DNA of 64,000 nucleotides from Emydura subglobosa (taxonomy: Eukaryota; Chordata; Testudines; Chelidae), in contig ML679961.1 in assembly GCA_007922225.1 (NCBI GenBank), positions 76,334,652 to 76,398,651 on the forward strand, in the 5' to 3' direction. The notes below the pieces were generated by a model. It was not told where the DNA came from. It saw nothing but the letters and a program-made list of their open reading frames with translations, and searched no databases. The position numbers were made by a program, and so were the translations under genes. Positions 1 to 13,500 of this stretch are shown here, in pieces. Each line of letters begins with the position of its first letter. Within the stretch, counting starts at the first letter, position 1.

Positions 1-1644
1 AAATGTAGGTCAACTTATCTGGCCAAAATGAATGTGCATGTAATTAGCGGGATGGGTTGGTTTTCAGCTTCCGGTTAGTAACAGGTAAATAACAAGTACT
101 TCCTTCCTGTCCCAGCCCAGCTCTGTTTCTTGTGGTGTTCTGCTATTGCTCTGATGTGTGCCTTTAAAATGTGTACAAGGATAACGATAATTTTCATTCT
201 GCTTTTTGCACCATGCTTCTCTTGTCACCCCTGAGACAAAAACGTCACTAGTCATCACAGGGACAAATGGACATCCTGATGAACAGTGTAAGCTTGAACC
301 TCTGAGCACCCGTCAAACACTGATGTAAACATGGCTATTACCCCTTAACTATAAGCAATCAAGTTTGTCCCAGAACATTACCAACGTCTGTTCCAACCTT
401 TTAGGATATCATGTTAAGGTTAGCAAAGAAAGGGAAGTTCAGTCAGTGAAAGCGTTTGACTTTCATTTCACCTAATGACCACTGTTCAGACTTCAGCAGC
501 TCTGGACTCAAATCCTTATGGTTTCACCCTGAAACCAACGGGGTTTGAGGGTGGTCAACATCTTGCAGGATCTAATCCTCCATTCTCAAATGAAGTACAT
601 TTGATGGTGTAATCTTAGTCAGCAATCATGGGGGGGAGAGGGGAGGAGAGCAAGCTTGTTGTGAATGGGGTGGAGCATAGGAGGGGGAATAAGGGGAGCT
701 ATTGAGATTCAGCCATGAGGGTGTGGGGGCTGGGGAACCAACTCCAGGTAGGAAAGGAGCGACCCAGCAGTTCCTCCATGGCTGGTGCCCTGTGCTTCCC
801 CCACCTACTCGACGGCTGGTGCCATGCCCAGGTTCCAGTGCCCTGTCCCCCACCCACCCGATGGCTGGAACATGTGCTCCTGCCCCTCCCCGGGCCAGAT
901 GTCTCCACCAGGACCTGCAGTGGCTGGAAGGTGGAACCAGGATGGTCCAGGGAGTCACATGAGCAGCCTCCTCTCCTGTGCGGTCTCTACATACCAGCTC
1001 TGAGCAGTTGGCAGCTTGAACTTAAAGGAAACCCAGGATTGCTACTGTAGATGATATTGCAGATAAAAATGAAAATGCATTAATTAGCAGAGCCACATAG
1101 TATCCACCTGTACTGTCTCCTATAAAAACATACAATAGTACCACTGTTCCACAGTTACTATGAAAAGTGTCCTCTCTCTTTAAATCTGTAGCAGAAAGGT
1201 AGGCAAGGGTATAGGAAGGGAGTCAGAGCAATAATACCATTTTCCTTATTCTAATAAAGTTCCTTGTTCAGTGTTACAAGAAATTAACTCTTTCTGATTC
1301 TCTATCCTTCTCACATGGCAGTGTCTACACTGTAGAAACATCATTGCAAGCATTATATATCGGACCATTCTTGGCTTTGTCAGTCCCTCACTTTCGCAAG
1401 TGTGGAATTCACAGGCGAGAAAAGGAAGTCAAAGGGCAAGCATTGCACAAACCCAGGAAATGCAAGTACTCCAATACTTAATTTCATGATATCATCCAGC
1501 ACCAGCATATTTCAGACATAGATAATATTAGGGAAAGATACAGCCTGAAACAATGCCCATGTCTTGCCTTTCATTTCCAGAGATCTGTTTTCAAATTCTT
1601 GAAAATCTAGTTTCAGATTCAGAACTAAGGCTTGACCCTTTCTG
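1..1644. other. Gene-free stretch
   Basis: Nothing recognisable apart from a C-rich stretch at 690-960. There, ATGGCTGGTGCCCTG-like words recur two or three times, giving overlapping open frames on both strands without protein character. Confidence 0.5.
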
Positions 1645-1860
1645 GTCTAGTATTTAAAGCACTGGATTAGGGAGATCTGACCTCTATTTATAGCTTAGTT
1701 GCAGACTTCCTGTGCACCCTTAGGCAAGTTACGTGATTTTTGTGTCTCAGTTCCCCATCTGTGAAATGGATTAATAGCATTTCCCTACCTCACAAGAGTC
1801 TTGTGAGGATAAATCTGTTAAACTTTGCGATGAGTGCCTGAGAAAAGCCTTATAAATACG
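1645..1860 (+). repeat. MIR-like SINE
   Basis: It contains the MIR word order: CACTGGATTAGGGAGATCTG, then CTTAGGCAAGTTACGTGA, TCAGTTCCCCATCTGTGAAA and CTACCTCACAAGAGTCTTGT. Confidence 0.75.
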
Positions 1861-3558
1861 ATCTTGAATTCATATGAATGACCCTTTGAGACAAAATCTA
1901 GACAGCCAAACGACTTGTGAATTAACACTAATACATACTATTGTGCAAAGCTCAATCCCAGAGGGGTACAAAGGTGTAAGGGTCTTTTCTTCATCTAAGA
2001 AGGAGTGTAAAAGGAAGGTATCATGTTTCTGAGTAATTCCCCATGTGCATGTTTTTGGACCTGAATTTGGAGCATCATTTGCTACAGCAACATAAAGCAA
2101 TTATTCACCATTCCGTTCATCTGTAACAAAAGATAAACCTGGCGCATTGATTTTTTCCCCTTCAAGGAAATGAGCTGATGATTCTTAGCTGAGATAAGAG
2201 TAGAGGTGGAGGAACTATTCAGTGATCAGTTTATTTGATCAGTTTATTCTCTGTTGTGAATCATCCATGGACCAACTAAGACTTTTGCAAACTGGTTCAT
2301 TATTCCAAAGTATTCTATCAATGGTTAACTATGCAAATCTATTTCAACCTACAAATTTCTGATCAATCATTCACTTCAACTTTTGTTTAGAATATTTGCT
2401 GTTTGTAATTCCCTATTCATTCTGTGGCCTAAGTCACATGGTATGGTTTCTGCCCCCCTGCCTGGATGACTTTAAAACCCATAAAGATCTTTCAAGATGG
2501 CTACAGGAACACTTCCACTTTGAGCATTCATGCATGTATATTGTCAAGTGCATGTTGGGGCAAATGCAGAGTTGTGTGCATGTTTGACACTTCCTCTTCC
2601 TACAAGCATTCTGGTGAACAAAAAGTCACTAAGGTGACCGTTGAGGAAAAGTGAAGAAGAGGGCTGGCAAGTATTGTCAAAGCAAATCCAGTGCTTTCAT
2701 GCAAACAAATGTTCCCAAGTTTACTGCAGTGTTTTCTGCATGGTCTCCCTGATGAGGCAATAGAAAGAGAGAAGCTTTTTCTTGTGTTGCTAATACACAA
2801 CCCGTGCATTCCTCAGAGCACAGTTCTGCCAATGCTCTGCGTGCTCTGTGTGCCCCCCAGCTTGAGAGAGGCAGGGGCAGAGCTGATGGATCCTCTACTG
2901 CATACATCCATCACTGCATTCATCATTCCATTGAATACTTTATGGAAACTGTGCAACAGACATGGAGGCTACCACTGCCCTATGGATGCAGGAGGAGCCT
3001 AACAGTGTCTCTGCTGCTGCTGAGTGACCTGCATGAGTGTTTCTTTACCCCATCCCTTAGACCTCAGCAAATCTCCCCTGAGCAAAGTTTGTGTTTGCAG
3101 ACTGCCTGCATGGATGAAAATTTGGCCCTTGTAATCACAGACTGAATAGAATGGGGAGTGAATGTATCCCTGGTAGACTTTAAGGAGTTTCCAAAGACCT
3201 GGCTATAGTGGTCTAATTCCAGAGGACAAAGTCAGGAGAGATCTGCAATGAGCTGCAAGATATAAGACATCAGATAATATTAGCTTATCAATCAATACAT
3301 TTCTGAAGTGTTGTTTCATGTCATCCATTGTGTCCATCTGGGCTGCCATGACTTGAGGCCATCTGCAAACTCCATTCTTATTTTGTGACTTTTGTTCACA
3401 TGCTAAGATTTGAGTCATTCCAATCCCATGGTAACGCTGCCAGAGCAATGGCTTTACTAGGAAAACTGAATGCACCACCTCCTTCAAAGATTCTGCATCA
3501 CTTCATTTAAGGAACAGATTTATAGGCTGTAGATCTTAGCGACTGGAAGTAACTATGA
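1861..3558. other. Gene-free stretch
   Basis: No feature seen. The overlapping frames at 2691-3145 and the - strand frame at 3203-3487 have no recognisable domain, splice signal or codon pattern. Confidence 0.5.
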
Positions 3559-3566
3559 TATTAGAT

Positions 3567-3785
3567 CAGCCGTTTTCAATCTGTGGTCCACAGACTCCTG
3601 GGGGTCCATAGACTATGTTTAATGGGATCTGCAAAAGATTGTTGTTATCATAGAACAGTGGTTTTCAGCCAATGTTCGGCAGACCCCTGGATGGTCTGCA
3701 GACTATGTCTAAGATTTCCACAGGGGTCTGCACCATCTGAAATTTTTGAGGGGGTCTACAAATGAAAAAAGGTTGAAAACCACTG
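3567..3785. mobile_element. hAT-like MITE with perfect 8-bp target duplication
   Basis: A 219-bp element starts CAGCCGTTTTCAATC and ends GGTTGAAAACCACTG (inverted ends), between two copies of TATTAGAT (3559-3566 and 3786-3793). An internal second CAGTGGTTTTCAGCC at about 3656 shows a tandem or nested duplication of the left end. 8-bp duplications with CAG...CTG ends are typical of hAT transposons. There is no transposase. Confidence 0.85.
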
Positions 3786-3793
3786 TATTAGAT

Positions 3794-6733
3794 CATCCAA
3801 CCGTTCCTTGTGTCCGTGCAGAAGTATTCCATTCTGCATATTAAATAAGACTCTGTATCAGTTAAAGCAATTTGATGGCTATGAGGTATAGGCCCATACT
3901 GGAAGTGCTGCTCAGCTGCTCTGCCCCAAAGAGAGCTCCAGGAGGCAATGTCTTCTAGACTTCTTGGGGCATATAACTGCTATGCGATTCCCTAGGCTCA
4001 GTGTGCAGCTGGCTAGCTCTACTAGTTGGGGGAGAGAGAGAGCAGTGGCCTCCATACCCTTCCCTACCTTTTCCTGGGGCATCTTGAACACTGCTCTTGC
4101 ATGCCCACACAGGAGCCCTAAATCTAGACCCAAAATAAAAAGAAAAAAGGAACAAACAAGAAAGTCATTAATTCTTTAGCACTCAAAAGAAGGGATGATA
4201 CCTACTTGCTATCACGTTAATGACTCCGAGCTTATTTATATCCATCTGGAACAAAAGTGCCTAGGGAAGAGCAGCGAGGTGTCTTTTCCATTTGGTTTCA
4301 CAAATGTATCAAACTGTATTTGCCCTTCTGGATATGGTAAGAAAAGGTTTTCTGCTTGATTAGTTTTCCTGTGATCTCCCTGTGAAAGCAATTTATATTC
4401 CTGCACTAAGGGTGAGCATTTTCTGCAGCCCCGCTTCCCATCCCCCATCAGGACTGTGTGTGTTTCTGAACGTGTTTGTATTCATCTTCTATGGATAGTG
4501 CTGGTTGCCTCCCAAAAATTGTTTAAAACAAGAGATGAACCAGGCAGCTCTGAACATGAGGGAGTAAATCCATTTAGCCACAAGTCTTGTGCAGTTTTTT
4601 TCCTCCATTGATGAGATAAGTACCATAAGCACATAAATACCAAGGAGAGAGAAGCTGATAGAATGGGTAACCCATACACAGATTATGTGATAGTGAAGCT
4701 GAAGGAGGGGTGCAGCTAGAAAGAAAATGGGCAGAGATCCAATCCTGCAATTTGGTGTTATATCAATGATGGAGATCCTACGGGTACAACCTCATATAGT
4801 AAAAGCCAAATTTAAAATATTCAATTATCTTTGGATCTTTGAGGCTGCTGCCACCTATGATTGCTCTAGTTATCATGCCCATTTGTTCTAATGAAGGACC
4901 TTGATTCACAAAGCCTGACTTGTGTCATTAATCCACAAACTCTTTGACATAAGCAGGTCTAGTGGCTCTAGAATAATCATCGTAGTTGTAAGTGTAAGAT
5001 TTTGTATCTTTCATTCATGCTGGTTGATCTATCAATAGAAGGCAATGGCTATTTTGATCAACACATGTTGGTAGTTTAGTGAGCATGAAGCACATATTTC
5101 AGAGACATAACTGGTTTGATGCATCACTAAAGAAAACATGAGATAATGAAATGCTAAGATCAGAGCAGCATTGATTTTATGGATGCTAATCCAGCTCTCA
5201 TAACATTGGAGGTTGTTCTCTTAATTCCAGTATATAGAGGTTTGTTCAGATAGCTGTTATAACACTCCACTGCTTGTCAATGAGTTCTTCCCAAATGCAG
5301 TTCTGGTTATTGGACCCAGTCCTACAAAATACTGAGTCTCTCTTGTAAGGTGCTGATGGTCCTTAGCTCCCCTTGAACACAGTACACCTGAACCTGCAAA
5401 GTGCTGAGTGCACTTAGTAAAATGAATGGAAGCTGAAGGTGCTCGGCCTCTGACAGGTTCAGGATTGATATTCATGGTTAGAAACGAAAAAGCCTCAGCA
5501 AGGGAATGTTTAGAGTAGCATTCCTGCACTGGAAGTGCTGGATGCTCTCTTGGTTTTGCCTCATTTAAAATGGAGAGCTTGAAGGGGTGTGGCACCCTTT
5601 TAAAGAACATTCTATGCCTTACAGCTCAAGCAAGCCTGCCTGAAATCAAGGATCCCATGGCCCCGCCCTGAGGCTGGGCTATTTAAACAAGAAGAGCCTC
5701 CCCCCCCCCCGACCTGGAGGGGAGGGCATTGAAATCGTGTAGGTTGCCAGGCTAACTGGGGATGAGTGAATTTGTTTCTAAATGTGGGAGTGCCGAGGTA
5801 AGGACCTTATGAGTTTTGTTAAGACTGCTTTCTTCCTGAGCCCTTCTTAAAGAGGGCTTGTTTGTTTTGGTATGTTCTTTTTGGCTTTGCCTTGCTGGAA
5901 TCCTTGATAGGGAACTTACTGATGACCCCATTGGGGTGGGTAGAGTAGGGTGAACCTGCAGTTCCACAGCTGGGCCAGAAGGGGGTTATATGGGTATGAC
6001 ATATGCCTTTAACATGAGGTTCTTTGATATTTCTCTGCTGGTAGGTAGTAGACTGGATTACTAGGTATCTCCAGCTTTTGCATACTTTTAGAGCACTTCA
6101 TAAGGTTCTATTGTGTCTCTGCAGTCAGGGTGCAGATTTCCTTCCTCCTGGACTTGTGGCTGTCTCAATGTAAGTTTTGCAGGGTTTCTGTCTTAATACC
6201 ACTTGGCTGACTTTATTTAGGTCAAAACCATTGGTTCTCAACCATTCATATACCTTGACCTTCTTACAACTGAAAAAGTTTCAGAGGCCCCCTTCTCTAA
6301 CTCTTTGGACCTTCCATCCCATATGGACAGAAAGGAGAGAGTGATCTCCACTCCCTTGTGGTTAGGAGGGCTTGGAGGGAGAGTCAGTGACCCAGGTTAA
6401 GACTAAATTTCCAAACTAAAGCAAAAATCTGACTAAAGAACTAAACCTTGAACTTTAAGGTGGCACTAGACTCAGCCAAATGCAACACAGGAAAACAGTG
6501 TGATCAGTAAGAATGGATTTAGACTAAGATCTAGAGACACCACTAAGCCAAAAAAGTAAAGAAAAATAATGAGGTGGTGAAGGGTAGTGTTGAAAGGCAC
6601 CTATGTTACTGGTGTAAAGAGAGGGGGGGAGCATCCTCAAATTTCCATGTACTCCAGAAGACCTTAATCAGGCCTGATGGAGGTAAGTACTTGCCGAGCA
6701 GTATCTGCACCTGGCACTGCTGTGCAATGCTAG
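3794..6733. other. Gene-free stretch
   Basis: It holds a C10 run (5701-5710) after GGGCTATTTAAACAAG and a one-sided hAT-like end (TTGGTTCTCAACCATTC at about 6231). There is otherwise no recognisable element. The 117-codon - strand frame at 5257-5610 has no homologous look. Confidence 0.5.
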
Positions 6734-7050
6734 AATGTTGCCAACTCTCATGATTTCAATGCAAGTTTCATGATCATTGTTGTTTTTCTTAAAGCCCCAA
6801 TTCCTGGAGTTGTGTGATTTGTGAGACTCTCAGCTTTTTTAAAGTGAGTTTCTAGCTCTCAAAGTTGCAGAGAAAAAGCTCAAAGACCTGACCTGAATGT
6901 GAAACAAAGGGCCAAAAACCAGAAGGCAAATAAAAATACAAAATTGATTTTTAAAAAAAACCCTCATAAATTTAAAAAAAAATATCTTGTGATTTTTTTT
7001 TTTTTTTGGAGGCCAGGTCTGATTTTTGAGCACTTCAGTTTGGCAACATT
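6734..7050. repeat. Repeat with AATGTTGCCAA inverted ends (copy 1)
   Basis: A 317-bp block begins AATGTTGCCAACTCTCATGA and ends TTTGGCAACATT. It includes T- and A-runs (6951-7007) and the words GTTTCTAGCTCTCAAAGTTG. The block at 41879-42140 shares the ends and the same internal words in order, so this is a dispersed family, probably a non-autonomous DNA transposon. Confidence 0.6.
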
Positions 7051-7329
7051 AGGTGTCTTGCTGTCCCATTTGAAGGGTTTGGTTTGTTTCCAGTGGTCAC
7101 TGCTGCTTTGCTTGTCCTCTTCTGTACAGATTTTATCATTTGGGGCAAGGTCCTTTGTGCATTCTGGCCTCTGGAATGACCTTTCCTTGCAGGGATGAAT
7201 CGTAGGGTACCTTGCCCTTTTCTACATACACTTACAGTCCTTTTGTTTAGTAGCATTTGTCACTAAGCTGTCTTTTCCTTTTGGCCCACTTGTAATCTCT
7301 TTATTTTACTGCCCTTTAAGGTGTATTGG

Positions 7330-7525
7330 GAAACAACAACCAGGAGATCTGGCTTCTATTTTCACCTCTACCATGGACTCGCTGTACGGTGTTGTGAAAG
7401 CACTTAACTGCTCTATGTCTCAGTTCTGGATCTGTGAAATGGGATAAGCACTTTCGTAAAGAGCGTATTGAGCCTCTCCTGAGAAGTACTGTATGTATCT
7501 GTTCAGATTATTGTTATTAATAGGA
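7330..7525 (+). repeat. MIR-like SINE
   Basis: CAGGAGATCTGGCTTCTATT, then AAGCACTTAACTGCTCTATG and CTGGATCTGTGAAATGGGAT follow the MIR pattern. It abuts the left end of the tRNA-like array element. Confidence 0.65.
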
Positions 7526-7537
7526 TGGCAGACTGTA

Positions 7538-8951
7538 GGGCCCAAATCCACAAAAGCATGGCAATGCTATGTCATGGAGCTTAATTTTAAAGTGCCTAGA
7601 AAATCACTGGCACAACACCATGACCCACAGAGTTTGAGTTAGGCACCTAGGCTTCCTATACGATTAATGGGGAGAGATAGACACCTTGGAACACAATCCA
7701 AAAAAGCCAGCATTGTCAGGCTTGAATCCACCTCATCTAGCCTACAGGAGATTCCAACAACAGGGGTGTGTCCTAAGCGTGCCAACCCCTTCACCCCATC
7801 TTTTGGTGATAAATCCAGGCTGCAGGAAAGCACTTAGATCCGTAGCTCTGATAGCAATCCATGAATGGGAACCCACTGCCTGGAGTCAGGCATCTTAGGC
7901 ACCTCAGGTCTTTCTGGGAGAATGAGTTAGACACCTGCCTTGCTTTGTGCAAAATCTCTGGAAAAGGAACAGGAGCTCAGTGGGTAAAGCACTCATCTGG
8001 GAGACCCACATTCAATACGTCCCTCTGCTTGTTGGTAGGGGTGAGAATTTGAACAGGGGTCTCCTACCTCTCAAGAGTGTGCTGTAACCACTGAGCTGTG
8101 GGATAGTCCAATGCAGGGCTCCTGCATTTGTTCCCATGTAGATAAAGCATAGTTGGAGCAGAGGCACCAGGCCTGAGATCTCCCATCTCCGAGGTGAGTG
8201 CTCTAGCCACTGGACTGCAGAGTCATTCTGGCTCTGGCCCAATGCCAATTCCACTGTGAATAAATATTCAAATAGTTGTGGGGGGCAAAAGGAGGAGAGA
8301 CCCTCTGGAGCCCAATGGTTAGGGTATCCACCATGGCAGTGGGGAAACTCCAGGTCAGTTCCCCTGTTCCAGTCACTCTAATTATTTATCACAGTGGAAC
8401 AGCTTCCTCTGGAGAGACTGAGGGAGCCCCATATCAGAATATCCCATAGCTCAGTAATCAGAGCATTTTCCCAAGAGGTAGGATTTGAACTGGGGTCTCC
8501 CTTTTCCCACTCACTAAAGGGGGGAATTGAACCTGGGTTGCCCACACCCAAGGGAAATGCTCTAACCACTGGACTTGAAGTTATAAAATGGGCCTGTCTT
8601 TCTCCAGGTGGATTTTGAAAGGAATCTGATCCAGTAGATGCCCTCTTAGCATGCCTAACAGATTGGGCCCCTCATGAGTTTTAGGTGCCCAAATGCCTGT
8701 CTTCCCTAGTTTGTGAATTGCTCTGGGGCGTGGTGGGTGATAGGCAGCAGTGAGCATGCTCAGAGGCAGAAATGTAGGCATCTAGGGAACTCTTACTCTG
8801 GAAACTTACTCACCACGTCAGGTTCAGGTGTCTATGGAGGTCAATGGGAGTTTTGTGGATCACCGTGGAATCCAAACTGGGACCTAAGTGTCAGGTTTAG
8901 GTGCCTAAGTCTGGGGTTTGTGCATCTAAGCAGCTTTGTGGATCTGGGCCT
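7538..8951. mobile_element. 1.4-kb inverted-repeat element with six tRNA-like modules
   Basis: The ends are inverted: GGGCCCAAATCCACAAAAGC at the left and the complement of GCTTTGTGGATCTGGGCCT at the right. Inside are six stretches that resemble a tRNA A-box arm followed by a B-box-like arm (for example AGCTCAGTGGGTAAAGCACT). Three are on the + strand (about 7970-8030, 8305-8365, 8435-8500) and three on the - strand (about 8050-8105, 8165-8225, 8520-8575). None folds into a convincing intact tRNA by eye. There is no transposase. It may be a MITE that collected tRNA-derived SINE pieces, or a composite family. Confidence 0.6.
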
Positions 8952-11900
8952 AGGATCCTACATAGGGATGCAGAACTCCACTGTCAAGTCCCCTCTGTCA
9001 CTTGTTTGAACCTCTGCGTGAAAATGCAGAATAAATTCAGCTGAATCAATTTGCCATGTGCATGTTCACTCCAACAAGTATCTAAAAGGGGTTGGAACCT
9101 CCTCTAGATGGACTGAGTTGTATGTTTTACTCTCTTTTGATTATCAGTAAAAATCAAACTCCAGAAAGAGTACATGGCTTGGACTATATAGATTTCAGAG
9201 CATATGAGGACTCTGCCCCGCAGTCATATAATGTGATATATGGGCTAACTCAGAAGTCAATTCATTCCACTGCCGCAAGTTCTGGCAGACGTTTTCTGGG
9301 CATAAGGCATTTGTTCCCCCTTGGGATGTTTAAAATAGACCAGTTGTCATGCTGTCCTGCACCCACATCTCAAATATGTGGCAGTGAGCATAGGGCTGAA
9401 GGGCTGGGAAATGGCATATGAGGAATTAATTATTCTCTTTCTTTCCTTTGAAATGTGGAGGTGGAGCTGCCCATCCTACTTCTGCTTTCCTCCCCTCCCC
9501 AACTGTCCCTCTTGTACCGGATTCAATTTTGGTAGTTCCAACCCATAAGAGCTCCAAAGTGAGCCACTTTAGCTGGGCTAAAGCAGTGTAACTCTGGCTT
9601 AACTCTGTGTCTGTGCCCATAACCTTTCACTAATCAGAGGATGTCCACTGTGACATGGTTCTAGCCTGTGGCAGCCAGTCCATGGCCCCAGAAGATTTAA
9701 AACACTTCAGAGCAGGCATTTCATGGAATAGTGTATGCCTGACAAATATGCTCTGGCCTATAAGACAGTGGCATTTAGTCTGGTGCAAAGAAGTGCATGT
9801 GGAACCCCACTTTTCTTGTTCTCTCAACTTTTCTTGAATCATGCAATGCTGTCACATGGCTGTGACAATGATGTATTGTGATGTGATGACACTAAGTTCA
9901 GCAGCAATATCATAGTCTTACTGTGCAGCATGGCACTCAGAATAAATCCTGGACTCAAACCATGCAGCAGGCCAGTCTTTCGTGATGCATGAGAGAGCTA
10001 GGAAAGCGGTCTGTCCAACAAATACCAGATCAAGTAGTCACTGGGTCCAGTATGCACTGTTTGATCAGAGAACGCATACATATGAAGGCTTCAAATCTGT
10101 GTTTTATTTTAAAATAAATAAATAAATAAATAAACTTCAGCGAAAAGGAAAGAGTACCATCTAGTGGACAATGGTATAAAATCAAAAGCGATGACATTCA
10201 TAGAATTCAAGGGCACTGGAGCTGCAACCCTTGCTTTTTCAATAAAGAAATAATAGTCCCTAACTGGTGCAACTAATCAGAAGGGATTGCACAAATTAGT
10301 AAGGTCCGAAGTACAGGAGTGGAGGGTCTGGAGTTAGTTGATTTGATTTTTAAGTGGCCAGATAAAATAAGATAGGACAAGTTTAAATGAAAAGCTGATT
10401 TTATTGCTAGTGTAAAGAAACCAAAGTTGGTATTGACTCGAGGGGAAAGATACTCATTATCCTGTTCTGTATGACCTGACTGTCCCTGTCATGCCTTAAC
10501 AACTGGCTTGACTACCACTCTAAAATACAACCTCAAGAATAGTGGAGTCTTCATCTGTAATGTTCATTGGGTTTTCAACACTGCCCCCTCTGCTGCCTTT
10601 GACTTCATCAGTCATTTAATTTCAAGCAGCTGAGTTGGCATCATTAATTCTTCTTGCAGTTTACAAGTAATATTGTGAAAACCTTGTAGTTTTAAAACAA
10701 AAAAAAGAAGCCAAAAACATAGTAGCCAACCTGACTGTTGTGCAATGAACAGATCTCACTCCGTTTCAGGCTGCATTCCTGTAACAATAACAAGTAAGTC
10801 AGGACTTTGGGTCTGAGCAGTGATGTAGCAACTTTCTTGTGTAATTTTATACACTGTATGGAATTTGCATTCTGAAGAGCCAAGCACATCTTGAGGTTCA
10901 GTCATATGGTCAATCCCAGTGATCCTGTCACCGGGGAACAAAAGAGTGTTTAGTGACACAGACAGGAGCTCTGGGTTTTGAACAGTGGCGATTACTTACC
11001 TCATCTAGGTGTAGCAGAGAAAATCCTGGGAGCACCTGCCTGGGCAATGACCTGGTCAGCAGCAGCTGCAGATATTGCAACATCAAGAGCAGATTTGCTG
11101 AGTCGCCAACTCATTTCCATAAATGAGGTTGCAGGCTAGAGCTTTAGTTGCTGTAAATCTGTGTAGCTCCATTGAGGTTTTAAAGGAGCTATGCTGATTT
11201 ATAACTGCTGGGCATCTGGCAAGTTGATTGTAGGTTTCACTTTACACCAAGGTGACTGGATTTCAGTTTTTGGTGAAGCAAATTTGTATGTTTGTACTCA
11301 TCTCACCTACTGAGTGAGATTGGGGTGTCCACATGACGTTGCTATTTTCTAGACAGTAGTTGTCAGGGGATAGAGTTAATCCTTTCACTAAGCATGGAAT
11401 GTCTATGTAGTTAAGATATGCGGGTATAAAGTTTATAAAATCAGTCTTGAATGGAAGGCAGTCACTATTAAATATAAGGCCCAGATTTTCAGAATTGCAT
11501 GAACAGTACATCTAACTTGTAAATACAATTACCACAACTGCATGTACAATTGTGATAAATATATATGGGCTATCTTAGACATCCTACCATTATTTTTCAT
11601 CAAATTAGGCTTCATGCTCTTAGTTGAGAAGAACTGTAGGTTTTCTATTTGCTTTTTGTTTTTGTTTTTGGTTTTTTTGTCTTTAAAGGTTTATTTTAGA
11701 TATACTTCAGCTCTCTTTATTTCCACCGTTATCGGATTGTTTAAACAATGTGAGATTCACTTTGTAAGCGGGCTTTGACCTTTCTGATCAGAATATGTGA
11801 TGTCAGTGTCAGTTATTTGACTTGCCTGGCTGGAGATTCTGTAGTTGTTCTAAAGCCTAGAGGAGCACTGACTACTAATTTCTAAAATGAAGGTGTAGAG

Positions 11901-13394
11901 GGTCTATTCCTATGCTGTCCTGAGTGTCTTTAGCCCAGAGGGAGTTGAGACTGCTCAGTACCTACCATGAGTTGTACAGCTCTTCACAAGATCATTCCCT
12001 CAATTATGACTTTTTTGAGATGACAGAATGACTGGTCGTGAAACAAATTCATGTATCCAGTGCAGCTCCTAGTTTGCCTAATTAAGGTAGTTATCAGCTG
12101 TAATTGATTGTTGCTGATCAGCAGAATGTGGAGCAAAGTCACAAGTTTGTGGACTAAATAAAAGCTACCTTAGACTATATTGATAGAAATGGAGAAAAAG
12201 CATGTCCAAAAACTAGAAAATATCCTCACGGGAACAGCACATGGATACTATGGCAACTAGACCCTAAGTACTATTGATGGTCCCTTCTCTGCTAATTCAG
12301 GCTCCTACGTAAATTGGTAAATTTCCTCAATTTCTCATTTCTGATCTCAGGGGCATTTCTAATTTAGACTGATTTAATCCTATTTTGAGTAATTTATCTT
12401 CTCCAAACATGGGTTTGCTTGAAGTTATTCATCACACTTCCTCCTAAAATTGCATGGTACTGCTAGTACAGATAGGCTGTTGCTATTCAGCTCCAAAAAG
12501 AACTGCATGTATGTTATATAAGGGACCTGTGTACAAGCAGGCCCCCGTAAACCATTTAATCATGTAGGTAATTTTAAGAATGTGACAAGATCCAAAGAAG
12601 ACAATGCGCCTACTTGCATTCTTCAAGTTATGCATGTGCTTACAGGCTTTGGGTGGCTACAGTCAATATAAGTACTGCAGGGCCTTTCAGGATGTAATGA
12701 AATACACACACTCAGTTATGCAATTGTTCCTATTTTCAAGCAGATATTGTTGACAAGAAGTCCGTCTGTGCTAGAGACTTTCCTAAAAGGAAAACGTTCA
12801 GGGGTTTTATGAAGCAAGAAACAATAGAATGGTACTTGTGGCTGATTAAATTGTGAAGAAAGAAATGATGGAATGGTTGTTGTGGCTGTAAAACTGACAA
12901 TGCTGATGACTGCAAAAGCAACCTCTGGCTACTATGAATACTATCCCTGCTGTAGACAGTATGACATGGTCTCACACATTTTCAAATTGCGAGGCATGCT
13001 CTAGGAACAAAGTGGGGGAAGGGGTTCTAAAAGGGACATGATAGACCCCAAGAGGAAACAAGAACAGCAAGACATTAGATGGTTTTTATAAATGTACTAC
13101 AGCAAGCTTCCCAATTCTTCAGGAGTGGGTGGGTATAGGGAACCTTCTCTCAAGGAAAGGCCCCTCCTTCACGGACATAGAGGAGACATAAATATAATCA
13201 AGTGGTGTTGACCCCGATAACCAATTGCTATCTGACTTGGCCTCTGGTATAGTCCAAGCATGTTCATCTTTCTCAACATCTGAAAGCTATAACCAGCATT
13301 GGGCTGGAAATGCTTTCTGAACAGGTTTCAAGGAAAACTAATGAAAATAGTGGGCATGTACCAGAGGGCATTCCCAGCTGAATGGCGTTGGGAC
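8952..13394. other. Gene-free stretch
   Basis: Apart from the AAAT repeat and a CTAGTGG motif at 10156, I see no repeat family, exon or signal that I can support. Confidence 0.5.
10111..10134. repeat. (AAAT)6 microsatellite
   Basis: Six AAAT units in a row, immediately downstream of TTTTATTTT. Confidence 0.95.
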
Positions 13395-13500
13395 AGCTGG
13401 AGGGCTATCCTGGGACTTGTTAGACCTGGAGTCAATTCCCCACTCTGCCACAGCTTCTGGGATGAGTTCATCATCTATAAAAAAGTTGATAACAGGGAAG
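13395..13500 (+). repeat. MIR-like SINE fragment
   Basis: TTAGACCTGGAGTCAATTCC and CCACTCTGCCACAGCTTC resemble the 5' half of MIR. The core is lost or too diverged to see. Confidence 0.4.

Noticed and set aside
2600..3150. Overlapping 100-codon frames on both strands
   Set aside because: Frames on both strands without domains or splice signals; typical chance clustering.
7970..8575. True tRNA genes
   Set aside because: A-box-like words are clear, but no module shows a complete cloverleaf with acceptor stem and anticodon arm; called tRNA-like only.
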